DNA of 33,160 bases, from the NCBI GenBank assembly GCA_002841515.1, contig PGZW01000004.1, positions 1 to 33,160 on the forward strand. The letters run 5' to 3'. Within the stretch, counting starts at the first letter, position 1. The number at the start of each line of letters is the position of its first letter. The notes beneath the pieces were generated by a model. The model was not told the DNA's origin. It searched no databases and saw only the letters and a list, made by a program, of their open reading frames with translations. A program made the position numbers and the translations under genes. The stretch is from Firmicutes bacterium HGW-Firmicutes-19. Lineage in GTDB: Bacteria > Bacillota_I > Bacilli_A > Erysipelotrichales > Erysipelotrichaceae. Positions 13,963 to 20,624 of the stretch are shown here, piece by piece.

Positions 13963-14113
13963 CAAAAAGCAACTGGAAGAGAAACTTGCCAAACTTAAGC
14001 GCGAATTGAAGGATGTCCTGCACGATAACGACATAGCGGAATTTGACAGATTAAGCAAAGAAATCGACGATGTGAAGTTTGAAATTGCTTACTACAAGGA
14101 GGATGCTGCATGA
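13955..14113 (+). CDS. Small coiled-coil protein (52 aa)
   Basis: ATG at 13955 inside the end of the miniprotein gene; its TGA overlaps the next ATG. Nearly the whole protein is a charged helix with heptad spacing of Leu/Ile (KKQLEEKLAKLKRELKDVL, then FDRLSKEIDDVKFEIAYY). The coupling at both ends and the clean amphipathic pattern support a real gene. Function unknown. Confidence 0.6.
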   Translation: MISKKQLEEKLAKLKRELKDVLHDNDIAEFDRLSKEIDDVKFEIAYYKEDAA

Positions 14114-14481
14114 CCTACACCAACGTTTACGTACAGCTGAGAGAATGCCTCAATCAACAAGTGCCGGAATATGCCTGGCAGAAATGCTCAACATGTGAAA
14201 TCGTCGGTGTACATCTGCAAAACGACCCGATGATCAGCATCCTGGTCGAAGTATTGTATGCCAAAAACGTAGAAGGAAAAATCATCAACAAGTTTCGAAT
14301 CACAGGAACCGCAAAGCCCCGCATTGAAGACAAGACCGTGACGACCAACTATATATCGATATCATCCAAGGCCGACAGCATTGAAGGGGCGATCGAACAA
14401 ATCAACTCCGCCCACCGCTATCTGTATGGACACAACTTCCGGCTTCCCCTGGAGTTTAACGAGCATGGCGCTGTATCCTGA
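14110..14481 (+). CDS. Hypothetical early protein
   Basis: 123 residues. AAGGAGGATGCTGC precedes the ATG. An alpha/beta protein with NVYVQLRECLNQQVPEYAW, the beta segment ISILVEVLYA, and a helix SIEGAIEQINSAHRYLYG near the end. No family recognised. It overlaps the next gene by 17 bases. Confidence 0.65.
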   Translation: MTYTNVYVQLRECLNQQVPEYAWQKCSTCEIVGVHLQNDPMISILVEVLYAKNVEGKIINKFRITGTAKPRIEDKTVTTNYISISSKADSIEGAIEQINSAHRYLYGHNFRLPLEFNEHGAVS

Positions 14482-14953
14482 CGCTTTGCCGGATGACGCG
14501 AATACGATCACCGTCATGGAGTACGACTTCCCGCTGACCAACGAGAAGTGTCGGATACGCGTACTGAAGCAAACACAGTCTTACGAATACAATTATGGAT
14601 TCACATCGCCCGATGGCAGTACTACCTGGATGGTCGTCTCGAAGAAAGACTTCAGAGGGGCCTTCCGAACCGCCACCAAAGCGATCGAACGCTTCGTCGG
14701 AGAAGCTCAAGAAGCTGACACCGACGAATGGAACTTATTCTCAATCGGAAAGGAGGACTACAATGTTCCAAATCAATATCGAACTGACGATCAAGCCATC
14801 CAAAGAGATGATAGAAATCGTCAAAGCTCTGACAGGGCTCAATCTTTCAGCTCCGACTCCAAAACCGCTAAGCGTGGTGCTGGACGGCCAACCCATCGCC
14901 GAAGTATATCAAGAAGAACCGGCACCCAAGAAGAAAGTCAAGAAGACCGATGA
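14465..14953 (+). CDS. Hypothetical protein with 3' extension running into next gene
   Basis: 162 residues from ATG 14465, which lies in the end of the preceding gene. Residues 1-99 look like a real folded domain: ITVMEYDFPLTNEKCRIRVL, YNYGFTSPDGSTTWMVVSKK, FRGAFRTATKAIERFVG. From residue 100 on, the frame runs over the next gene for 191 bases and becomes a Ser/Arg/Gln/Asp-rich filler (DDRNRQSSDRAQSFSSDS). The next gene has its own strong ribosome site. Either the original stop was lost or shifted or the tail is tolerated read-through. No family recognised. Confidence 0.6.
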   Translation: MALYPDALPDDANTITVMEYDFPLTNEKCRIRVLKQTQSYEYNYGFTSPDGSTTWMVVSKKDFRGAFRTATKAIERFVGEAQEADTDEWNLFSIGKEDYNVPNQYRTDDQAIQRDDRNRQSSDRAQSFSSDSKTAKRGAGRPTHRRSISRRTGTQEESQEDR

Positions 14954-15230
14954 AAATGCGACTGCACCAACCGAAGCTGCGCAACCTCCCGTATCCATGG
15001 AAGAAATCAAAGCGCTGTTGGCCAAAGCCAAAGCCGAGAAATCCGATGAAGGATTCGACGTACGTAAGTTTATCCGGGCGTACAACATCAGCTACAACAA
15101 GTTATCCGATGCAGATACTCAGTGCTATCCGTCCATGAAACAAATGCTGGAAGAACTGCTGTACGGCGAAGGCTGGGAATCCTTCAGCAAGAAGCTGGAG
15201 GTGATCACCCGTGACGGTCTCCCATTCTAA
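14763..15230 (+). CDS. Hypothetical protein with acidic/lysine linker
   Basis: 155 residues from ATG 14763, with AAAGGAGGACTACA directly upstream. The N-terminal part is a beta segment and helix (FQINIELTIKPSKEMIEIVK). The middle is a low-complexity Pro/Lys/Ala linker (EEPAPKKKVKKTDENATAP). The C-terminal domain is helical: MEEIKALLAKAKAEK, FDVRKFIRAYNISYNKLSD. The N-terminal third overlaps the previous frame for 191 bases. It lies just before the DUF2800 gene, in the spot where small accessory replication proteins occur. Function unknown. Confidence 0.7.
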   Translation: MFQINIELTIKPSKEMIEIVKALTGLNLSAPTPKPLSVVLDGQPIAEVYQEEPAPKKKVKKTDENATAPTEAAQPPVSMEEIKALLAKAKAEKSDEGFDVRKFIRAYNISYNKLSDADTQCYPSMKQMLEELLYGEGWESFSKKLEVITRDGLPF

Positions 15231-16371
15231 CCGAGCCCATGCGCTGTTAGGTGCATCCAGCGCCTATCGCTGGCTGGCATGTCCTGCCAGTGCCCGACTG
15301 GAAGAAACATTCCCCGAAACAACGACTGCTTATGCTGAAGAGGGAACAAGAGCTCATGAGCTGGCCCAACAGTATTTAGAGAACTTTATCAATGGCGGAG
15401 AGGACAACATCATGTTGTTCTCACGCGAAGAGCAAATTGTGTTAAAAGAGCTTGAACCCTACACGGATTTCATCATTGAAAAGTGGAACGGTATCCGTTC
15501 ACAACATCCCGAAGCCAACATCTTCTTTGAACAGAAACTTGATTTCTCACAATATGTTCCCGATGGCTTCGGAACCGGTGACGTTCTGATCATCTATGAC
15601 GACGTGATGGAAGTCATCGATCTGAAGTTTGGCAAAGGCGTCAAAGTCGATGCTTACAATAACCCCCAGCTTCGCTTATACGGCTTGGGTGCATACCTCG
15701 CCTTCGGTGACATCTATGACTTCACCAAAGTCATCGTCACCATCCATCAGCCCCGTTTAGACCACGTCAGCAGTGAAGAGCTGAGTGTGGATGAATTGCT
15801 TGACTGGGCAGAGAACTCGGTAAAACCGACAGCTGAGCTCGCCTACAACGGTGAAGGCGGATATCATCCCGGCGATCACTGCCGGTTCTGTAAAGCCGCC
15901 GCCGTCTGCCGTGCCCGTGCTGAAGCCAATCTAGCCTTAGCAAAGATGGAGTTTCGAAGCGCTGACATCCTGGATGATGAAGAGATTGCAGAAGTGTTGA
16001 CCAAAGCTTCCGAGCTGGCGAAGTGGGCGGAAGCAATCGAGGCCTATGCCTTGAAAGAAGCCATCGCCGGCCGTGAGTTCCCTGGGTTTAAAATCGTTGA
16101 AGGACGCTCCGTGCGCGCCATCACAGACCCCGAAGCCGCTGTCAAGATACTGGTTGAAAACGGAACTCCGGAAGCCATGCTCTATGAACGCAAGATGCTC
16201 ACGCTGACAGCGATGGAGAAAGTGGTAGGCAAGAAGTCGTTTACGGAACTGCTGAAGGATCTGATTGAGAAGAAGCCGGGGAAACCCGCACTGGTACCGG
16301 CAAGCGACAAACGTCCAGCATTCGTGCCTGCCTCCATCGACTTCGCTGATGTGGTGGTGGACGATGAGTAA
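15211..16371 (+). CDS. DUF2800 protein, Cas4/RecB-like nuclease fold
   Basis: 386 residues from GTG 15211, with GGAGGTGATCACCC in front; it overlaps the previous stop by 20 bases. DUF2800 signatures are LGASSAYRWLACPASARLEE, AEEGTRAHELAQQYLE and the nuclease motif DGFGTGDVLIIYDDVMEVIDLKFGKG (core GTGDV and VIDLKFG). The Cys cluster HCRFCKAAAVC near residue 223, with Cys24, resembles the Fe-S cluster of Cas4/AddB-type PD-(D/E)XK nucleases. The gene usually sits with DUF2815 and phage PolA genes, as here, and is thought to act in phage recombination or replication. Activity is inferred. Confidence 0.85.
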   Translation: MTVSHSNRAHALLGASSAYRWLACPASARLEETFPETTTAYAEEGTRAHELAQQYLENFINGGEDNIMLFSREEQIVLKELEPYTDFIIEKWNGIRSQHPEANIFFEQKLDFSQYVPDGFGTGDVLIIYDDVMEVIDLKFGKGVKVDAYNNPQLRLYGLGAYLAFGDIYDFTKVIVTIHQPRLDHVSSEELSVDELLDWAENSVKPTAELAYNGEGGYHPGDHCRFCKAAAVCRARAEANLALAKMEFRSADILDDEEIAEVLTKASELAKWAEAIEAYALKEAIAGREFPGFKIVEGRSVRAITDPEAAVKILVENGTPEAMLYERKMLTLTAMEKVVGKKSFTELLKDLIEKKPGKPALVPASDKRPAFVPASIDFADVVVDDE

Positions 16372-16582
16372 ACCAACCAAGCGAATCACCTGGGAAGTCT
16401 TCCAGGAAGTCACGGTAGAAGTGCCGGTGGAAGCCACAGAAGAAGAGATCACGCTCATTCAATCCTCAACGATGATTGAACAGTTCCCCGGCTTCTTCTG
16501 CGGCGACTGGAAGGAAGATGAAGGAGAGCAAAAGTATCCTATAAAAATACCTCGAAGTGAAAAGGAGGAAACATGTACATAA
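16364..16582 (+). CDS. Hypothetical small acidic protein
   Basis: 72 residues from ATG 16364, which overlaps the DUF2800 stop by eight bases. Beta-rich start ITWEVFQEVTVEVPVEA, then EEEITLIQSSTMIEQFPGFF. Strongly acidic. No family recognised; translational coupling is the main support. Confidence 0.6.
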   Translation: MSKPTKRITWEVFQEVTVEVPVEATEEEITLIQSSTMIEQFPGFFCGDWKEDEGEQKYPIKIPRSEKEETCT

Positions 16583-16821
16583 CCGTTGAGATGAATGCCT
16601 ATGAATATGCGAAAATACTGGGCGTTACCGTTGGTCAACCCTTCAAGGCAGTAGCTAGTGATGAATTTGGTGAATGCAATTTAGAATGTGTCGTTTTGGA
16701 AAACGGCACAGTGATGACAATAACCAATGGTAATTACAGTGTCTTAGGACCTAGCGGGATCAGAGATTTATTGGTAAATGAAAAAGGTAAACCAGGGCAG
16801 TTTGGGATCGCAAAGCGATGA
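16573..16821 (+). CDS. Hypothetical small protein
   Basis: 82 residues, AAAAGGAGG just upstream of the ATG, which overlaps the previous gene by ten bases. Segments include MNAYEYAKILGVTVGQPFKA and ECVVLENGTVMTITNG, suggesting a small beta-barrel. No family recognised. The stop overlaps the next ATG. Confidence 0.6.
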   Translation: MYITVEMNAYEYAKILGVTVGQPFKAVASDEFGECNLECVVLENGTVMTITNGNYSVLGPSGIRDLLVNEKGKPGQFGIAKR

Positions 16822-17117
16822 CTGAAGAACAAGCCCTCGCTGAGCTGACCAAGCTCGCAGAACTCGGCCCGGATGAATACTTTCACCGGGCTGAGAATAA
16901 AGAAATTGTAGCTGAAACTATGGTGTGGCTGAGAGTTGTCCTACACAAATACAGGCAACAAACATCACAGTTCGCTATCGTTCTCCGACACGGAAGTCAG
17001 TACATGGCGTTCGACTCAGAAATGGAAGCTCTGCAGTTTGCAGAGGAGAAGAACCTAAAAGGATGCCATCTGATGTATATCCAAAAAATCAAGAAAGGAG
17101 TCATAACACATGACTAA
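16818..17117 (+). CDS. Hypothetical small protein
   Basis: 99 residues with ATGA coupling to the previous gene. The N-terminal half is helical (ALAELTKLAELGPDEYF, IVAETMVWLRVVLHKYRQQ). The C-terminal half looks like a small alpha/beta unit (FAIVLRHGSQYMAFDSEMEA, LQFAEEKNLKGCHLMYIQ). It overlaps the DUF2815 gene by eight bases. No family recognised. Confidence 0.6.
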   Translation: MTEEQALAELTKLAELGPDEYFHRAENKEIVAETMVWLRVVLHKYRQQTSQFAIVLRHGSQYMAFDSEMEALQFAEEKNLKGCHLMYIQKIKKGVITHD

Positions 17118-17685
17118 CAAAACAAATGCCCCTGCCGCTGAGACGAAAGTCATCACCGGCAAAGTCCGTTTATCTTATGCCCATCTGTTTACCCCCAAGG
17201 CCGCGCCGGGGAGTACGGAAGCCAAGTATTCCGTATCGCTGATCATCCCGAAGTCGGATAAGAAGACACTCTCCAACATCCGCAGAGCCATAGAGAATGC
17301 GACCCAAAACGGCATCGCTTCCAAGTGGGGCGGAAAACTCCCGCGCAATCTGAAAACCCCGTTGCGTGACGGCGATGATGAGCGCCCCGATGATCCGACG
17401 TATGCCAATTCATATTTCATCAATGCAACCTCGAAGACGGCCCCCGGATTGGTCGACCAACGCCGTCAGCCGATCATCAGCGAAGAAGACCTCTACTCCG
17501 GTGCTTATGCCTTTGTATCTGTCAACTTCTATCCGTTTGACACCAACGGCTCCAAAGGGATTGCCTGCGGTCTCAACAACGTGATGAAAGCGGCAGACGG
17601 AGACTTCCTGGGCGGACGTGCTTCTGCAGATGAAGATTTCAAGGACATCGAGGTTGACGAAGACGAAGACGATGCACTGAATTAG
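17110..17685 (+). CDS. DUF2815 protein, phage ssDNA-binding type
   Basis: 191 residues, AAGAAAGGAGTC before the ATG. It has the family features TGKVRLSYAHLFTPKAAPGS, KYSVSLIIPKSDKKTL, LKTPLRDGDDERPDDPTYAN, and SGAYAFVSVNFYPFDTNGSK followed by GIACGLNNVMK. DUF2815 proteins resemble the T7 gp2.5-type OB-fold single-strand DNA-binding proteins. The very acidic tail (DFKDIEVDEDEDDALN) fits that, since such tails contact polymerase and other partners. It lies directly upstream of the DNA polymerase (one base between stop and ATG), so the two are co-expressed. Confidence 0.88.
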   Translation: MTNKTNAPAAETKVITGKVRLSYAHLFTPKAAPGSTEAKYSVSLIIPKSDKKTLSNIRRAIENATQNGIASKWGGKLPRNLKTPLRDGDDERPDDPTYANSYFINATSKTAPGLVDQRRQPIISEEDLYSGAYAFVSVNFYPFDTNGSKGIACGLNNVMKAADGDFLGGRASADEDFKDIEVDEDEDDALN

Positions 17686-17686
17686 T

Positions 17687-20611
17687 ATGGGTGCAAAACA
17701 CACGACTCGGCATCTCAGTATCGACTTGGAAACCTACAGTAGTGAAGATTTACAATCTGTAGGTCTATACAAGTATTGTGAATCCCCGGATTTCCAAGTC
17801 CTGTTGTTTGCTTACAGCATTAACGGAGGTGAGGTAGAAGTACTCGACCTTGCCTCCGGCGACTCGCTGGATGACGACATGATTTGGATGCTGACTTCGC
17901 CTAACGTACTCAAGCACGCCTATAATGCCCAGTTCGAACGTGTCTGCTTATCCCGCCATCTCGGGTTCCAATTACCGGCGGATCAGTGGCGATGCACACA
18001 AGTGCTGGCCAGCATGCACGGACTGCCGGGACATTTGGCAGAAGTCGGACCCGCCCTAGGCATCACCAATGAAAAGCATTCGTACGGCAAAGCGCTGATC
18101 CAATACTTCAGCAAGCCGGTAACCCCAACCAAAGTCAATCACATGCGCACGAGAAATCTGCCTCACCACGACCCCGACAAATGGGCTCTGTTCAAAGATT
18201 ACTGCGCACAGGACGTGCGTGCGGAAATGGAAATAGCCGACCGGCTGAATGCTCAAGGCATCGACCTGTACACGGACGACCTCAATGAACAACATCTCTA
18301 CACCCTGGATCAGATCATCAACGACCGTGGTATCCGGGTGCAGATGGACCTCGTACAAAACGTAATCAACTACCATCAGCATTACACCAACGAACTGATG
18401 GAATCTGCCAAAGAACTCACCGGGCTCGATAACCCGAAAAGCAACGCGCAAGTCAAAGGATGGCTGGCACAGCGGGATGTGGAAGTCGGCTCGCTCAATA
18501 AAGAATCTGTAGAGAAACTGATGGAAGAGGACCTTGACGATGATGTCAGCGCTATGCTCAACATGCGTAAAGAACTCTCCAAAACATCGATGGCCAAGTA
18601 TGACACCCTCTACCGAGCAACCTGCAACGATGGACGCATTCGGGGAGTATTGCAGTACTACGGAGCCAACCGAAGCGGACGATGGGCCGGAAGGCTCGTC
18701 CAGGTGCAGAACCTGCCGCGTAATTATTTAAAGGAACTCGACGCTGTGCGTCAGCTGGTGATCAAAGACGATTTCGAAAGTCTCAACATGATTTACGATC
18801 AGCTGACAGACATCCTGTCTCAGCTCATACGCACCACGCTGATTCCGGGCAAAGGCAGAAAGTTTGCCATTGCGGATTACTCGGCCATCGAAGCCCGCGT
18901 CATCGCGTGGTTGGCCAATGAGCCTTGGCGCCGGGAAGTATTCGCCGGACACGGCAAGATATACGAAGCCTCTGCTTCGCAGATGTTTAAAATACCGCTG
19001 GAAAACATTACAAAGGATCTAAGACAGAGTGGTAAAGTGGCTGAACTGGCATGCATTGCAGAAGGCCAGTTAGTACTGACGGATCAAGGCTTAGTGCCAA
19101 TTCAGCATATTACATTAAAGCATAAAGTTTGGGACGGACAGAACTTTGTTCGCCACCAAGGATTGTTATACAAAGGCAAAAAGGAGGTAATTACCTATGA
19201 CGGCCTTACCGCAACACCCGACCACCGAGTCTTTGTTGAAGGGCAACAAAGGGAGATACCCTTCGGGGACGCTGCCTCCGGCATTCACCGTTTGCATCGA
19301 CCAAAAACTCCTCGGACAAGTGTTCGGGCACGTGGAGATCATCAGTGCTCAACGACGTTACACGAGACCGAAACACAAAACCCCTTACGTGCTGACAAGG
19401 TGCCTGTCCTGCGGTTACGAACAATGGATAAATTGGAGCAATCTTCGAAGAGGAAAAACCCGAGGATGCCAAGCATGTTCAAAGCCTCGACAAATTCCAC
19501 GATGGCTGGATCGGCGACTGACTGCGGCCAAACAACGCTGCGAGAATACAAACGATCAGGGATATCCGAATTACGGAGGCCGCGGGATAAGATTCGAGTT
19601 CGAGAGCGTATTGCAGGCGGGACTTTGTATGTTGGAGAATTTTCCTCACATAGACCGAGCGCTGGAGCTGGACAGAATCGACAACGATGGTCCTTACGCT
19701 CCTGGAAATATACGCTTGGTGCCTCGGAAAGTAAACCAAGGCAATCGGCGGATAACAAGAATACCGGAATGGTGTCCGGAAGACTGGCCTTACGCATACA
19801 CCGTTGTTTCAAGATATACCAGGGAAGGCAAGTCGAGGGAAGACATACTGGAGTTGGCAAGACTGGCTGTTGCGGAAAAACGCAAGAACTGGCGACAAAT
19901 CGCAAGATGGTTAGAGTCTACGACATCCTCAATGCGGGACCGAAACACAGATTCACAGTCTCCGGAGTGTTAGTACACAACTGCGGATATGGAGGAGGCC
20001 CGCAAGCTTTAGTATCTATGGGCGCTCTTAAAATGGGATTACTAGAACAGGATTTACCCGGGTTGATCCGGAAGTGGCGCAAAGCAAACCCAAACATCGT
20101 GGCTTTATGGAAAAATACGGAAGAAGCCGTCATACAGGCCGTGATGACAGGAAGAGAAGTGAAACTGTCGGATTTGCACAAACAGACTCCTGCAGACCTA
20201 CGTTTCTTCGTCAAAAATGACAACTTGTACATCGTACTTCCTTCCGGAAGAAAAATGGTTTACCGCGGGATCCGTGTGACGGAAAGCGCGGATGGGCGAT
20301 TCGCTATCGATTACTGGGGCGTTAACCAAACCACGCGAAAGTGGAGTCTGACCCGAACATATTCGGGCAAGCTCGTCGAAAATATTATTCAAGGAATCGC
20401 CCGCGACTGTCTGGCTCACACGCTGCTTCAGCTGGACGAGCATCTGTTTACGATCGTCTTCCACGTCCACGATGAGGTCATCTGTGAAACGGACGACCCG
20501 GACAACACCGTAGAGAAAATGAAGCGTATCATGGCTCAGGAAATCCCTTGGGCTAAAGGGCTGACGCTCAAAGCCGAGGCCTACCACAGTGATTATTATG
20601 TCAAGGATTAA
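17687..20611 (+). CDS. Phage DNA polymerase, family A, interrupted by an intein
   Basis: 974 codons; removal of the 310-residue intein leaves 664 residues, a normal phage PolA. The 3'-5' exonuclease domain shows SIDLET (Asp13, Glu15), AYNAQFE (78-84) and YCAQDV (172-177). The polymerase domain has motif A DYSAIEARV (Asp397), motif B split by the intein between GKVAELA and CGYGGGPQAL, and motif C HVHDEV (His928, Asp929). The precursor cannot form an intact motif-B helix, so polymerase activity should need protein splicing. Start and DUF2815 stop are one base apart and there is no clear ribosome site, so translation is probably coupled. Host-type PolI 5' nuclease is absent, as usual for phage enzymes. 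Between codons about 531 and 740 the frame is open only because of overlap with a nested endonuclease gene. Confidence 0.95.
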   Translation: MGAKHTTRHLSIDLETYSSEDLQSVGLYKYCESPDFQVLLFAYSINGGEVEVLDLASGDSLDDDMIWMLTSPNVLKHAYNAQFERVCLSRHLGFQLPADQWRCTQVLASMHGLPGHLAEVGPALGITNEKHSYGKALIQYFSKPVTPTKVNHMRTRNLPHHDPDKWALFKDYCAQDVRAEMEIADRLNAQGIDLYTDDLNEQHLYTLDQIINDRGIRVQMDLVQNVINYHQHYTNELMESAKELTGLDNPKSNAQVKGWLAQRDVEVGSLNKESVEKLMEEDLDDDVSAMLNMRKELSKTSMAKYDTLYRATCNDGRIRGVLQYYGANRSGRWAGRLVQVQNLPRNYLKELDAVRQLVIKDDFESLNMIYDQLTDILSQLIRTTLIPGKGRKFAIADYSAIEARVIAWLANEPWRREVFAGHGKIYEASASQMFKIPLENITKDLRQSGKVAELACIAEGQLVLTDQGLVPIQHITLKHKVWDGQNFVRHQGLLYKGKKEVITYDGLTATPDHRVFVEGQQREIPFGDAASGIHRLHRPKTPRTSVRARGDHQCSTTLHETETQNPLRADKVPVLRLRTMDKLEQSSKRKNPRMPSMFKASTNSTMAGSATDCGQTTLREYKRSGISELRRPRDKIRVRERIAGGTLYVGEFSSHRPSAGAGQNRQRWSLRSWKYTLGASESKPRQSADNKNTGMVSGRLALRIHRCFKIYQGRQVEGRHTGVGKTGCCGKTQELATNRKMVRVYDILNAGPKHRFTVSGVLVHNCGYGGGPQALVSMGALKMGLLEQDLPGLIRKWRKANPNIVALWKNTEEAVIQAVMTGREVKLSDLHKQTPADLRFFVKNDNLYIVLPSGRKMVYRGIRVTESADGRFAIDYWGVNQTTRKWSLTRTYSGKLVENIIQGIARDCLAHTLLQLDEHLFTIVFHVHDEVICETDDPDNTVEKMKRIMAQEIPWAKGLTLKAEAYHSDYYVKD
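19181..19188 (+). promoter_or_regulatory. Internal Shine-Dalgarno of the nested endonuclease
   Basis: AAGGAGGT inside intein codons for Lys-Lys-Glu-Val (residues 43-46), nine bases from GGAGG to the ATG at 19197. It is as strong as any ribosome site in the early operon. Confidence 0.8.
19197..19973 (+). CDS. HNH-type homing endonuclease nested in the intein, different frame
   Basis: 258 residues, wholly inside the polymerase intein but in another reading frame. It has its own ATG, a strong ribosome site and a TAG stop eight bases before the splice junction. Residues 38-50 (LLGQVFGHVEIIS) begin the usual family fold. A zinc ribbon uses Cys69/72 (CLSCG) and Cys91/94 (CQAC). The nuclease core has RLTAAKQRCENTNDQGYPN, YGGRGIRFEFE (126-136) and LDRIDNDGPYAPGNIRLVPR (158-177), then NQGNRR, the pattern of phage homing endonucleases with a NYGGRGI and LDRIDNxGxYxPxN signature. 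A helical tail at 199-239 may bind DNA. Residues 1-37 and 237-258, which overlay intein blocks B and F-G, look unconstrained. It presumably cuts intein-less polymerase genes to spread the intein. Confidence 0.9.
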   Translation: MTALPQHPTTESLLKGNKGRYPSGTLPPAFTVCIDQKLLGQVFGHVEIISAQRRYTRPKHKTPYVLTRCLSCGYEQWINWSNLRRGKTRGCQACSKPRQIPRWLDRRLTAAKQRCENTNDQGYPNYGGRGIRFEFESVLQAGLCMLENFPHIDRALELDRIDNDGPYAPGNIRLVPRKVNQGNRRITRIPEWCPEDWPYAYTVVSRYTREGKSREDILELARLAVAEKRKNWRQIARWLESTTSSMRDRNTDSQSPEC

Positions 20612-20624
20612 CTAGGAGGGCAAC

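Larger units (their letters stand above)
19052..19981 (+). mobile_element. Intein in DNA polymerase motif B, with out-of-frame nested endonuclease
   Basis: 310 codons (precursor residues 456-765). Block A starts with Cys1 (CIAEGQLVLTDQGLVPI). Block B is GLTATPDHRVFV, with Thr55 and His58. Block F is VRVYDILNAGPKHRFTVSG, with the conserved Asp and His. Block G is VLVHN, ending His309-Asn310, with Cys as the +1 extein residue. All residues needed for class 1 splicing are present. The ligated extein reads ELA-CGYGGG. Between blocks B and F, codons about 76-285 encode a basic, low-complexity sequence with no endonuclease motif, because the endonuclease lies in another frame of the same DNA. Confidence 0.93.

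Noticed and set aside
19342-19905. Minus-strand 187-codon frame opposite the intein
   Set aside because: No ribosome site and no family features; a shadow of the two overlapping plus-strand frames.
19197-19973. Endonuclease frame shift as a sequencing error
   Set aside because: Both intein ends are in the polymerase frame, so two compensating errors would be needed. The nested gene also has its own SD, ATG and stop. Raw reads should still be checked.
19052-19981. Group I intron with an endonuclease instead of an intein
   Set aside because: The insertion is in frame with the polymerase, has all protein-splicing blocks and restores motif B at protein level. No intron core is needed to explain it.
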